Source: Ilyonectria destructans | Lineage: Eukaryota; Ascomycota; Sordariomycetes; Hypocreales; Nectriaceae | Assembly (NCBI GenBank): GCA_020740775.1 | Contig: JAHEWK010000027.1 | Span: 310,001-374,000, forward strand | Length of the DNA: 64,000 nucleotides | Reading direction: 5' to 3' | Shown: positions 20,410 through 31,576 of the stretch, piece after piece | Numbering within the stretch: position 1 is the stretch's first letter | Layout: each line of letters begins with the position of its first letter | Program-made: the position numbers and the translations under genes | The notes under the pieces: model-generated | Database searches by the model: none | What the model was told of the DNA's origin: nothing | Seen by the model: only the letters and a program-made list of their open reading frames with translations

Positions 20410-21680
20410 CGGGCGAGTCAGCGGGAGAGTTGGATAGCCGGTTCGAATGTCCAGGCAAAACCTAGGCTTCTCCAGGAAATCGAGCGGAGAGCTTGTATAC
20501 TTATTTGTATTTCTATATCGATATCTCTTTAACATCTTCCAGGCACATAATATAGAGTGTAGTTGAAGTAAACATCGATCGACCTATTCTAGGATCATTA
20601 GCATTAATCTGGCGGGTTACATCAAGCAGCTGTCTACGTACATGACTAACAAAGATAAAAGATGACTTAGTTAATGAAAGATGAGACTTTATAGGGAATC
20701 TTTTGTTCATCACGTATGTGTTGTGTGTATGTACTTAGAATATCTGAATGCCGCGATATGTATGCCGCGTTTGTGCTCGTCCTAGATTAGAAATAGGCAG
20801 CAAGGTCTTAGTACCATATTACAGTCACCAACATATGTAAAAGTCCATTATATAATGCACCAATATGCACTTCTCAACTGGGGACAATATTGAACTTGCC
20901 AATCGACTGTTTCATTTATCAAATAGCTATTTTGTTTGGGGTTGTCAAGGCGACCCTCAAAGATTGATAGATGGCTATACTGAACGTGGCTGATGCCACA
21001 ATAGCTCTGAAACATGCGATGGCAGCGAATACGTAGTAAATTGCACTAGATCAGAGACGGCCCATTCATTATTCAAGACAACAACCTAGCAACAAGATTA
21101 CAACATAACAAGAACACGGCGGCGTACACGATACTAGAAACCACCAGGATCAAATGATAGCAATAACTACAGGTACCGGAAAGCATAGGGACAACTGATC
21201 TTATCGACAAGGAGCCAGCACGGTAGTTATATTAGAAAATAGATAGTTGAGTCGTATGTATTATATCTACTAAGTCTCCAATTAGAAACAGTAATAGTGT
21301 ATTATAATGATATTGTGCATATGAATTATATCCACCGGCATTCTGTGTGTATGTGCGTGTTGCTAATGTTAGGTATGCATTGACGGTTTTGACAGCGTCG
21401 TGATAGCTTCAATTTTGGGTTGTTGTCTACGGTTTATAATTTGCCCAGTTGCCGGGTTGCCGGAACGAAGGTCCGAGACACTGACTCAATTCGAGACTAC
21501 CGGCCATTCTATTCCATTTCTATCACTCAAAAATGTATGATCGACCTTGGATCCGATCTCGGAGGGTGTTAGCCACGTTCGTATGGCTATCTATCGATCT
21601 TTGAAGGCCGCCCAGATAGCCCCTAACTCAAAGGCACTGATGACTGAAATGAAACGGTAGCCGGAGATTCCGGGACGCTG
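20410..21680. other. AT-rich intergenic region
   Basis: About 1.2 kb of AT-rich sequence with no gene or paired repeat that I could find. It separates the secreted protein from the recombinase/zinc-finger gene. Confidence 0.5.
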
Positions 21681-24600
21681 CTACAGAAGTCCAGACGCCT
21701 GCTCCAAGAGCAGATAATCGTCGCCATAGGCACCATGAGTACGAGCTGCATGAGATTGATATTCTCTTCGACAGGCGAAAACGGCGGTGGTCGTGCAATC
21801 GGGATGTGAACACCGCTGGCGCTTGAACGTAGGTGACGCACGCGGTGCTGGTATGTATGGGGCTACTTGAGTTTCCGAGAAGTTGTGCTTCTTTTGTAGG
21901 TGTAACTTAAGGTTCCTTGGGGTAGTGAAGACATGAGATGCCTTGGCGCACCCAGATGCAGGACAACTTTTCGTAGTCCAGCCCCGATGGATTTGATCGA
22001 CATGCTTTCGTAATGCAGTCTTCGTGCTGAAGACTTCCTGGCACGAACAGCCCTCTCGAACGCATTTTTTGGGGATGAAATGAACATCTTCAACATGGAT
22101 TTTGAGGTCTCTGAGAGTGAAGAAGTCCGCCGAGCACTGAGAGCAAGAAACCAGCCGCTTAGCTTGTTCATTGATGAGGTTTTGATGGGCCTCGAACGAC
22201 CTGATTTTGCGCGTTCCATGATGCATGTTCGCAACGTAGGCTTCCACAAATGTCTTTTCGCAGCCGAATATGGCGTTGGGGCAGGGCCACCTAAACTTAG
22301 ATGCCTCATCGCGTGAAGTGTGGCCAGTGAAAGATGGACGACAATTATGTCGAACAAAGCTTCTTGGGTTGATGGCAGTAGTGACGTTGATTGCAGAGAA
22401 AAAGGTGCAGAACGTTGCTCGATCGGACGATAGAGCTGCACAACTGCGCGGCAAAGACGTTTCTGTCTCGGGAGAGAGGCAAGTCCGAGCGGCGAGTTGA
22501 TCGTGCGCGGGACCAGACGCTATAAAGAGAAAATCCGACAGATCTTGCAAGGCTGGGTCGATGGGTATATTATCGCCGTCATCCGATAAACACAAATTGT
22601 CCTGATCATCAAGATGATTTAAACGTTCCGCGGCCGAGGAATTGTCTGTGCTCAGCTCAGTCAAGACATCTTTACTACCCAAGAGCGAAGGGTCAGTTCC
22701 TGCAGGCTCAAAAAGGTTTAGGGTCTGGTCGTCAGGGGTCTTGTGGTTGTGTATCGTCCATCCCCCGGCATCAGCACCGGCAGAAGGCATAGTGTCGGGC
22801 TCATCCACATTTTGTGTGGTATCACAAGGAGTTTGCTGTTCGACAAGACTCTGGTGCGCCGCCCACTTTGCGTTGTTGGAAGCGACATCAGAAGATCCAT
22901 CAAGGCGGGCCTTTTTATCGGTAATCCAAGCATCCCATTCCTCTTTGTCGGCATAGTAAGAGGCCATGCTTCTGCCTGCTCTCGTTGTGGGATCCAGCGA
23001 GTGGCGAGCGCAAACCCCGTCTATGGTAGCAGCTTTTCTTTTCTTGGACTTGACAAAAGCCGAGTCAGCGAAGTTAACTCGGATTCCCTGCCCAGGTAGG
23101 TTGTCGGGCCTTGCCTCACGCCTCCTTTCGAACAAATCGATTGCAACATGGCCAACATAATCATCCGTGATACCCATCGCCTGAGCTTTCCGGGTGTGGC
23201 CAAGCCCAATACGAGCGATCTCCGAGTTCGTTCCGGGAACATTATGTGGTAAATGGCTCAGTTCTCTTGCGGCTCCTCTGCGAACGTCATGGGTAATAGG
23301 ACGGCCGAGAAGGCCGATAAGACGAGCTCCGCACGACAAAATCCGGGATCCCATGGAAGTCGCGGCAGGCTTCTCAAAGTCGAAAAGCCGGGAACCACCG
23401 TGTTCCATGGCACAGAAAATTGGAAAGTGCGGTCGGGTCCAGGGGAGCGTGGACGACCTTTGATTCCGTAAATGGGCAAGGAGCTGATCCCAGCTCGAGT
23501 AAGAGGTGGCTCCAACCCGCATAGCCCAGATGAGCAGAATCTTGATGGGGCAGCAGGCGTGGAGGTCGGGATTTGTCACCTCGCCAAATTCGATGATCTT
23601 ACTACGCTTTGGATCGAGCCTTAACGTGGGCAAGACATTGTCAGCACAATTCACTGCTCCTAGTGGTAGGAAGGAGAACAAAAACACACAAAAAAAAAAG
23701 GTGGGGGGGCGCGGGAGTCGTTAATTATCAAGTAGTTAATAATTAGGGGAAGGGCACTTCGCAACTCACTTCTGGCCCTTGAGAGCTCTCAGCGTGATGA
23801 CGGCCCAAAGCCTCTCCTCGCTGCCCTGCTTCAACAGCTTGACTTTGATGTCCCGATATTGGAGACAGACTGTAGATTCGTACAAGCCAGTCTTCATTAT
23901 GTCTCCCACTCGGCAGGCTAGGGCGCATTGAAAAGAGAGAAAAAGGACCTTGTAAATGGCATAGTCCCAAGACAAAACACCGTTCTCGATAGCATCGCGC
24001 AGGATAGCTATATTCATTCTGTGGATGATGTCCCACGTGATCCACATGAGCTCAGCGCGAGCCGGCTCCCTCGTGACGACTCCTTCTTTGATCATCCTTT
24101 CTACAGTGGAGCCTACGCGGACGACTCATGAGTGACGATGAAAGATTTCCATAGGGTCTGAAGAGCGGACGTACTGAGTCTAAACCGGTCATGGCGATCG
24201 AGTTTGAAATCCTTGTACTCGAAGACGCAGTGCTTGGTGACCAACTCGAGGCCTTGGGATATAGTTTCGAGTGAGACTGCGTTCTTTTCGCGATCCGGGT
24301 TCCGAGACCGGATGTGTTTGACAATTGTGGTTATGAATCTCTCCAAATGGTCACAATCGGGGGTTACACGTGCTCTGGAGTGATGAATGAGCCTCTCTCA
24401 TTGCAAAGGAATGCAACGCCTCGGTATGGACTCACTCTACACGGAGGGTATTTTCACGGAAAGATCTGAATCTCCTCGTCCACATACTCTGAGCCGCCTC
24501 GACGCCAGGGGTTCTGCTTTGCAGCTTCAATGATTTCTTTCGAAGCTTGGATGTCCTGCGATCCTCCACCGCCGAGCGGAGCATGGAATCCAACGAAGCT

Positions 24601-24686
24601 TTACCCCTGGTAGCGAATGGTTCGCGGTCAGGTTCATCAAGCTCAAGGTCAGAAGAGTTGAAGTCGGGGTCGAATGGGTCATCCAT
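21681..24686 (-). pseudogene. DUF3435-like tyrosine recombinase with C2H2 zinc fingers
   Basis: Starting at ATG 24686, exon 1 (to 24436) ends QSMWTRRFRSFRENTLRVE and splices cleanly to 24374 (ARVTPDCDHLERF). The region to about 24120 resembles a core-binding domain. The catalytic part follows: an Arg in LSFQCALACRVGDIMK, HDVRRGAARELSHLP as the HxxR box, then GLGHTRKAQ and a Tyr in GITDDYVG. This fits the fungal DUF3435 tyrosine-recombinase family, which includes Starship captains. The C-terminal 250 residues carry at least four C2H2 fingers (for example CSQCSADFFTLRDLKIH). Two joints do not work: near 24095-24120 and across the GTGAGT...CTAG interval 23769-23670, where every splice leaves the next exon out of frame. 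It is probably decayed, though unusual splicing is not excluded. Confidence 0.65.
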
Positions 24687-26285
24687 GATGGTCGCAGAAA
24701 TGTCAGCAAGGTGAAGGCCCAGGCCTTTAGGATAGCTACCGAAGATGAGAATGGGTGGAGAATCGACGAAAGAAGAGAAGGAGGGCGGTTGAGCGGTAGA
24801 GAGACGAAGCAGCTGGGCTGCTGACTGGAGGCTAGTAGCGATGGTATCAAATGAAGTCCGCTTCCTTCGGCTAACAAGCACGACCGTCCAAGATTGAAGG
24901 GGGGCAAGTTGCGCTTGAGTGGGTTGAGTCGCTTAAATATACTTTTTTTTTTTGCCCCTTCTTCTTCCTTTACTTCAATTCCAGCGAGAGGCAAAGGCTC
25001 GTCTGGAATTGTTCGGTTTTTTAGTTGGAGACTATGTGTCAAAATCAGGTCCCTCATTCAATACCGTGGTGTTGCACGGACGGGGCGCTATCCGAGCCGG
25101 ATAAGAACTATCCGGGGGATCAAGCCCGCGACCGTCTCAGATCTAGTAGCAGACTTCTGTCAACCATTGCGTGTATTCAGTCCATGGATGCCAGATTGGT
25201 GTGAATTCACGTTGTCCTTGGTCGAGAGTCTGCCCCTGAAGGATCTACTGTTTTTACGCGTAATCCTAAGGTCCCTGCTCCGCATGTGATATCCCAGCAT
25301 ATCATGCCTTCTGTTCAGCAACTCCTAGTCCCCAAAGTCTCATCTTCAGATCCTCGTTAATCAGATGGAGAAAACCAAGACTCATTTGATTTGTTGTCCG
25401 ATTGATGGGGTGAGCTTTCACCTGATCGTCAGCCAGCCATGCATCCCCGGCCCCGTGCCGAACGATAATTAGAGGAAGAAGGAGAAATTTCCCGGGGCCG
25501 CCGTAAGGAGGACCAAATTCGAGGAAGAGGAATGGGACGGGTGGGCGGGCGGACGGATTATAGCGGCCGAAAGAACGCATTTCCGTTCCAGGGGGGCCAT
25601 TACATACTTATATACGCTCGGCCATTTAGTTACATTTCCACCGTGTCGGTCCTGTGACCGCCGGGGCCAAGCCGAGTTGCCAGTGCGGCGGAGTGAAAAC
25701 CATCGGCACGCTGGGCTGCAAGACCGCAGTTACCTTATTGCGGTCTTGCAGCCCAGAACACCGACAGAGGATGAATATTGATCATGGGGAGTGACGAATA
25801 TGGAGCCAGGATTGGGAGAAGAGTTGCCAGTATATTCTGAGGCCGTGGCAGCTGACAAGGCAGCGAGCAAAGCGGTGAGTGTCGCAAGCATCTGATCAGA
25901 AAGTCCGGAGGTTTCGCGGCACGGCTTGATATAAGGACGAACCTTGAACTAAAGTTGATCCTGTCGGCAAGAGTCCAGGTAAAGATGGCGATACCCGCGG
26001 AGGACAGTAGATTGATATTTGAACCCTAGTTTGAGGAAAGACTCATTTAGAAAGTTTCCATTCATGGTTCTGGTACTGAGTACGCAAGCTAAGACACCCA
26101 AACGCTTCTTACTATCTGCAATCCAGCCGCCCCCTTTCTATTTCAGTCATGTCTCAGTCAGATATGTTAGGATGTGAGTCTGGTATTAGCACTTGCTTGT
26201 TTCTGCGTCTCCTTTTAAGAGCTATAATAGGGCGCCATAATTGTTGGAAAGCTTGCGTGGCACTCGGGTGACTGTAACGTGTGTA
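24687..26285. other. Intergenic upstream of recombinase; contains perfect hairpin
   Basis: No gene is recognised. If the recombinase were a captain, the element's edge would be expected within a few hundred bases of 24686, but I see no terminal repeat or target duplication. A perfect hairpin sits at 25711-25756. Confidence 0.45.
25711..25756. other. Perfect 18-bp inverted repeat with 10-base loop
   Basis: CTGGGCTGCAAGACCGCA at 25711-25728 is followed by the loop GTTACCTTAT and the exact reverse complement at 25739-25756. Partial pairing continues outward. It has no T tract and is remote from any gene end. Confidence 0.9.
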
Positions 26286-27232
26286 TTGCGTGTGTGTAGC
26301 CGGGTGGTCCCCCCGGCCATAGCTGTGTAAGGTCATCGAGCCCCTGAACGTAGAGGCCTGAGGTATCCATCTAATTAACGTCCCTGACTGCCTTACTATT
26401 CGGGCAGGGCCTGGGAAATGCTCGGCCACTGCTCCAGCGATATCAGCCGCAGCGACTCCGATCGTACCATTACTAGGACCGTCACCGTCGCCGACGCCGA
26501 CAGTTACCCAGAAATCCACGGTCCGGCGAACAATTACATTCACTATCCTCGTCACGACCCAAACATGTTTTCGGTAGAGCGGGCACACATCTGCGTCGCG
26601 TTCACGCGAGTTCCGTCACCTGTTTTGAAACACTTTGCTCCCATCGTGGCGTTGTGTCTCGCAAGTCCTTGGGGCTGGAGGCGGAGACCCGGGAATTATT
26701 GCAGGGGCGTGGCGTGAACAGGCCGGCGTTGAAGCTTGTTCAAAGTTTATCGACTACAAGGTGATGTTTTGACCTAAGAACTGTTTCGCGTTACAGCTTA
26801 CGAAGACAGTATTATCCGTATGTGACCCAACCCCAACTCATGTCGTGACCTGAGCCCAGGACAGATTCGTCGCAGAGCCCAGCCGCATCTCAATTCGACT
26901 ACGGATCTTGTCTCGCAGTAACGTCCCGTCGTTCTAGTCTTCGAGCAAGGATAACTCTACCGCAAGCTAGTCTGCCTAGTTGAGAGAATACGACCAGTAT
27001 CGTACTCGAACAGCATCCACGTCACTTTTAAAACACGATCGATCACACTAGATTCTGCATGCCAGACACTGACCTTCGTATATCAGCGCTTACTGGCGTC
27101 AATTGTCCCTGTCGCGGTACCGTGCATGTGCTCGTGACTCATTGTGCCCGACCATCCGTCAGGTCTCTAATTTATCTGACGACTGCCACTTCAAATTCGT
27201 TCTTCACTCCGCGCTCACGACCCGCTAATCTG
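26286..27232. other. Intergenic upstream of GH16 gene; repeat motif copy
   Basis: The stretch 26291-26328 matches 8808-8843 (TGTGT...CCGGGTGGTCC...CCGGCC). The stretch 26401-26425 (CGGGC...AAATGCTCGGC) resembles the first 27 bases of the window. No gene is recognised. Confidence 0.45.
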
Positions 27233-28225
27233 ATGATGCGCGCCTCTTTGATCCTGCTCAGTTCCTGGGCCCTTCTCGACGCTGTTGTCGACGCTGTTTA
27301 CATCCTCGAAACAAACTACGATTCGAGCAACTTCTTTCAAGAATTCGGTTTCTTTGATGAGCCAGATCCGACCCACGGGTATGTTGATTACGTGGACGCT
27401 TCTACCGCAAGGAAGCTGGGTCTGGCCGGTCACCGAGATGGACTCGTTTTCATGGGCGTGGACCACACCACCGTTGATCCCACCAACGGCCGCAAGTCGG
27501 TCCGGGTGAGCTCGAACAGGTCTTGGTCCGGAGGTCTCTTCGTGGCCGACATCGTCCACATGCCTGGTAGTCTTTGTGGAGTGTGGCCAGCCATGTGGCT
27601 GCACGGCCCCGACTGGCCTATCTCCGGGGAGATCGACATCATTGAAGGCGTCAATTCCCAGTCCTCCAACATCGTCACGCTCCACACCAGTCCCGGGTGC
27701 GCGATGGACAACATCGGCACCACGGCATCTACGGTACTCAAAGAACCAGACTGCAATCTCGGGTGCAGTCAAATCACCAGCGACCCCGTCAGCTACGGGA
27801 ACGGCTTCAACCAGAATGGAGGTGGAGTCTACGCCTTGGAGTGGACATCGAGCCACATCTCTGTTTGGTTCTTCTCCCGTCCCGATGTTCCTCTGGACAT
27901 AAGCAACCAAGAACCCAACCCGTCAAGCTGGGACCAGCCCGCTGCTCGCTTCAACGGCAACGCCGGTTGCGATATCGATGCGCATTTCCGCAACAACAAG
28001 TTGGTCTTCGACACCACCTTCTGTGGGGACTGGGCCGGCACGGAGGTCGTTTGGGAGACCGATGTAGTCTGTTCAGCTGTAGCTGGGGGGAAAACCTGCG
28101 TCGAGTTTGTGGCAACAAACCCGTTCGAGTTTATCGAGGCGTACTGGCTCATTGCTTCTATCAGGATTTACCAGCAAGATCACGCCAACCAAGGTGCCGC
28201 TGGCAACTGTTCTGAGACTTGGTAA
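27233..28225 (+). CDS. Secreted GH16 endo-1,3(4)-beta-glucanase
   Basis: A single-exon frame encodes 330 residues. I start at ATG 27233 because MMRASLILLSSWALLDAVVD is a signal peptide; the in-frame extension upstream is not. The catalytic signature of family 16 is intact: GEIDIIEG holds the nucleophile Glu, the assisting Asp and the acid/base Glu in the ExDxxE form. Flanking motifs agree: CGVWPAMWLHGPDWPISGEI before it, and HTSPGC, WTSSHISVWFF and CGDWAGTEVVW after it. This is the fungal GH16 mixed-linkage/laminarin-active type that cleaves beta-1,3 or beta-1,3-1,4 glucans outside the cell. There is no GPI signal or carbohydrate-binding module. A Fot/pogo transposon begins about 40 bp after the stop codon. 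Confidence 0.93.
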   Translation: MMRASLILLSSWALLDAVVDAVYILETNYDSSNFFQEFGFFDEPDPTHGYVDYVDASTARKLGLAGHRDGLVFMGVDHTTVDPTNGRKSVRVSSNRSWSGGLFVADIVHMPGSLCGVWPAMWLHGPDWPISGEIDIIEGVNSQSSNIVTLHTSPGCAMDNIGTTASTVLKEPDCNLGCSQITSDPVSYGNGFNQNGGGVYALEWTSSHISVWFFSRPDVPLDISNQEPNPSSWDQPAARFNGNAGCDIDAHFRNNKLVFDTTFCGDWAGTEVVWETDVVCSAVAGGKTCVEFVATNPFEFIEAYWLIASIRIYQQDHANQGAAGNCSETW

Positions 28226-28266
28226 TGCACCAATCCTGACTACCCGGCGGGTTGACAAAGCCTGCG

Positions 28267-30430
28267 GCCGAGGCCCCCCCCACCTCTCCTGGCGGAGAGG
28301 TGGTATCACAACCCGTATCTGCGTCACTTGCGTATCCGCTTCGTGCCACTTTGGTGTAAGCCACCACGTTCATTTGAGGTCATAGAAATAAAATAAATAT
28401 ATCATTTGAATTGTATGCTTCTGGTCAATTGATACTAAGGTCCTGTTACATTTTTCTCCAAAGACAAAAATGTTGTGGCTGATTGAACCCTGACCCTAGC
28501 CCCGCTGCCGTACCTTTGGGACCCGAATTTGCCGGCCTCCTACGAGAATAGAGGGCTCAGCCTCTTCGTCATCTGAATAGGTATTACGCCTGCGTTCGTA
28601 ACCAAATCCCCCATAGCTCTCTGTGTGTATTTGCTGCTGACTTTGAGCGCCGTTTTCTTCCTCATTTACCCGTTGCTGGATATTTGAAAAAGACTGCATT
28701 GTAGCATCAATCTGCATGTTCGTAATAATCTCAATATCATCACTATCATAGTCTTCCTCGTTATGCAAGACCGGTAATTCCAATGATGATGCGATAGAGA
28801 GGAAGTCATCGGCATCGTCAGCCCCGTCAACGCCGTCAACGCCGTCAACGCCGTCAGCCTCGTCAGCCTCGTCAGCCTCATCTGCACCGTAGTTCGTAGA
28901 GGGGGCACATATAATTGTAGCCCGGCTTTGCAACCACACAGCAACCTCTGGAATAGCATCCAGCGTTGGCTTTGAGAATGTTGAATAATAGAAGCTTCGT
29001 GTGTCATCATTAGCTTGATTCCATCGCCGCCTTGCATTCTCAATGATCTCAAGGTCCTCTGGCGTAATGAGGCTTTGGCGATATTCTTCTAAGGCAACTG
29101 CATCAGCTGCCTCTTGTGCCTCTTTTGCCCTTGCAGCAGCTCGACCGTACAGGCGAGGTCTTTCTGCCTTAGCAGCCTTTAGTCTAGCAGCTTCTTCCTG
29201 CCTCATCTCACGCCACTGAGCTTCCTGCTGATGAGCCTGCTTTTTTGCTTCCTTAGCCCATTCCTCATAGCCTCGGTCTGCGACCTTCTCACGTAGCTGA
29301 GCTATAGTAAAGGCACCATCGTCAACCCGGATGCGTCTCAATGTCTTTGTACGGCGGGCTTCAACTCGAATACGCTCCCGTTGAAGATAAATTATCTGCT
29401 TGTGGGCTGATTGAGTGATAATTGCAAGGTCGAGGCAGGCAGCAATGTCATCAACCCTAGCTCTCGTAGGGCTGCTTAGAATCTCAAGCTTATTTCCTAT
29501 CTTTGAAAAGTCCCTCTTTGCCTTCCTCGGTGAGACTGTTCCTTTGTGAATAAGCTTAGGAAATAAGGGCTCTTCGAGATCCAAAGCAGCCCGACGTAGT
29601 GGCCCCAATACCATCTCTGGCTTCAATGGCATAAGACCTGATTTATCGAAGCCGGCATAGATATAACAGGGCCGAAATGCTGCTTCAAAAAGCCGGTCCC
29701 ACTGATTGAGGAAGTCATATCGAGTAATTCGCATACCACCGGCCGTGATGAAGTCGGCAAGGGCAATACGCTGTTCCTTTTTTAGATGCTGATAAACACC
29801 AACATCCAGAGGCTGTAATAGATGGCTGGTATGTGAAGGAAGCCGGAATGGGATGATGTCGAATTTATTGCAATACCAGATATATTCAGGGTCTTCATGA
29901 TACAGGGCCTTTGATACGGTATTTCCTTATGAAATTGGCGTAGTTGCGGATGGAGTTCTCTGTGACCGCAAATGCGCTCTTTTCAACAGTGCGGATATAT
30001 GTAACCAACGCCTTCTCTTCAGCCTGTGAAAGGGCAGGTGGATTGCCGCCTTTATTATCACCTGGAAGAGGCAAATTTTCTCTCAACAGCCGTATATATT
30101 TCTTCGTAAGAGGCCCGCTGGCGTGGTGTAAGGCGGCGATATCAAGGATTGAGAGCTGGCGCGGGGGTGCAAGATTCCCCCGCGTTGTACGTGTGACGTA
30201 GTCGCCGGAGAGATAGGCACGGGCCGCGCGGGCCGCACACTGTCGGGACTTTTCCAAATCTTTGGGCATGATGAAATAAGATTGATGAGAAGATATATCT
30301 TCAATTTGAAGTCAAGGGAGCTTAAATTGATGAAGTTGTGATAGTTCAAAGTGGCACGAAGCGGATACCCAAGTGACGCAGATACGGGTTGTGATACCAC
30401 CTCTCCTGGCGGAGAGGTGGGGGCCTCGGC
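28267..30430. mobile_element. Internally deleted Fot/pogo-family transposon
   Basis: Inverted repeats of about 85-90 bp bound the element. The left one starts GCCGAGGCCCC at 28267; the right one reads the same from 30430 on the reverse strand. Each holds a small hairpin, ACCTCTCC then GGAGAGGT with a 4-base loop, followed by TATCACAACCCG. Inside is one leftward transposase gene lacking most of its DDE domain. Pogo/Fot elements insert at TA, but no flanking TA pair is visible, and the right end abuts the Mutator element with no bases between. Confidence 0.8.
28496..30269 (-). pseudogene. Fot/pogo transposase with central deletion
   Basis: From ATG 30269, the N-terminal frame (to 29895) encodes a helix-turn-helix and CENP-B/Tc5-type DNA-binding region: LSQAEEKALVTYIRTVEKSA then ENSIRNYANFI. 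Right after RKYRIKG the sequence jumps to the end of the catalytic domain (DPEYIWYCNKFDIIPF, then PSHTSHLLQPLDVG), which holds only the last aspartate of the DDD triad. The part with the first two catalytic aspartates is missing and the joint is out of frame. The long C-terminal frame (28496-29734, 412 residues) is typical of Fot proteins: a coiled-coil Glu/Arg/Ala region and an acidic DEADEADEADGVDG repeat coded by a triplet-rich run near 28815-28880. It cannot make active transposase, but the element could be mobilised in trans. Confidence 0.8.
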
Positions 30431-30880
30431 GGCCATCCTTACCTGCACCGGGTCCGGTGCATCTAAGGCCACGTGACCCCGTGCACCGGGCCCGGTGCAC
30501 GTAAGGATCCGATATGTAAGCTCGATCTCGAGCGCCTTGAGATATTGTCAAGAGGTCAAAGATGTGCGTATTGTGATGACTATCACTAGCTAGCTAGGCG
30601 AGGGAATTAGAGCCTGCATGAGGTCCCAGCTGCTTGAGGCCACAGCCGCCGTAGGTGACCGTGGGCTTCCTTCAACAGATGTCTCTCTTCTATCTACGGA
30701 AACAGCATTCATTCACGCAATTGAGGCACCACAATGATGTGATGTACATACAGCGCTTCAATGTACAATATATCATCTATTGCCAATGTACCAGTCTGCC
30801 CGAGGCCGTAAATCACACATAATACCTGGTGACAACATCACAGCTATCGTGATGTAAGTGAATCATTTCAACGCAGGCAA

Positions 30881-30888
30881 TATATAAA
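30881..30888 (+). promoter_or_regulatory. TATA box of the MULE passenger gene
   Basis: TATATAAA lies 59 bp before ATG 30947, followed by a pyrimidine-rich leader (CTCTCTCTTACTACATC). Spacing and context suit a transcribed gene. Confidence 0.55.
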
Positions 30889-30946
30889 GCAGGGCTTTCC
30901 CTTCTAGAATAAGCTCTCTCTTACTACATCAAGCACCATTGAAAAG

Positions 30947-31576
30947 ATGTACAACCGCAACCAAAGCCAGCGTCAGAACGCTCCAGACATCCCCATCTGG
31001 GTGGATAACACAGCAACACCAGCAGGGCCTTTCCCAATAAACAACAACAACCAGTTTATCTTACGGCCTATTGCCAATAATCAACAAGAGCAGTTACCGG
31101 CCTTCCTCCCTCATACATCAACAGCTCCCTTCCCTGTTGAGTTTTGGAGGTCTGCTACGACCTTGCCAACAGACCCAACCTCTCCTACTGTGCTCTATGC
31201 AGACCCCCAGGCACTTGCAAGAGCTCAAGCTACTCGATACCCTCCCCAAGGGCTGCCTGTTATTACAGAGGCACTGCCATTTGGACATCAGGTCAGGGGA
31301 GAGTGGCATATTGGGTATCTTAATAATGTTGTTTATGACCGGCAGCATCGTATTCATCCTGATGTAATTCCTATGTGGACTCAAAATCGCTTGCAGACTC
31401 TTGATGACACATATCGCAATATGAACATTACAGTCCCAGGTACTGTATGGCCAACAGCTGCTGTGGGGATGACCTCGAACTTATCAACTCTCCGGGCAAT
31501 AGAGGGATCAGGGATTCATATTTGGAACGTTGATCCAAATGGATATGTTCAGTGGATGTGGCAGGGAACCCAGTAA
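30947..31576 (+). CDS. MULE passenger protein, unknown function
   Basis: A single frame of 209 residues begins at ATG 30947, between the left TIR and the 3' end of the transposase gene and convergent with it. The N-terminal 60 residues are rich in Asn, Gln and Pro (for example PINNNNQFILRPIANNQQEQ). The rest looks folded: VRGEWHIGYLNNVVYDRQHR, MWTQNRLQTLDDTYRNMNIT and IHIWNVDPNGYVQWMWQGTQ at the end. It contains no cysteine and no motif I know. It has a plausible promoter and an intact frame, so it is probably expressed. It could be a transposition accessory factor or a captured host gene; nothing in the sequence decides. Confidence 0.75.
   Translation: MYNRNQSQRQNAPDIPIWVDNTATPAGPFPINNNNQFILRPIANNQQEQLPAFLPHTSTAPFPVEFWRSATTLPTDPTSPTVLYADPQALARAQATRYPPQGLPVITEALPFGHQVRGEWHIGYLNNVVYDRQHRIHPDVIPMWTQNRLQTLDDTYRNMNITVPGTVWPTAAVGMTSNLSTLRAIEGSGIHIWNVDPNGYVQWMWQGTQ

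Noticed and set aside
21681..24686. Definite Starship
   Set aside because: The recombinase is captain-like, but no terminal repeats, target duplication or cargo limits are visible.
27215..27910. 231-residue minus-strand frame
   Set aside because: Shadow of the GH16 gene; the sense frame has the full catalytic signature.
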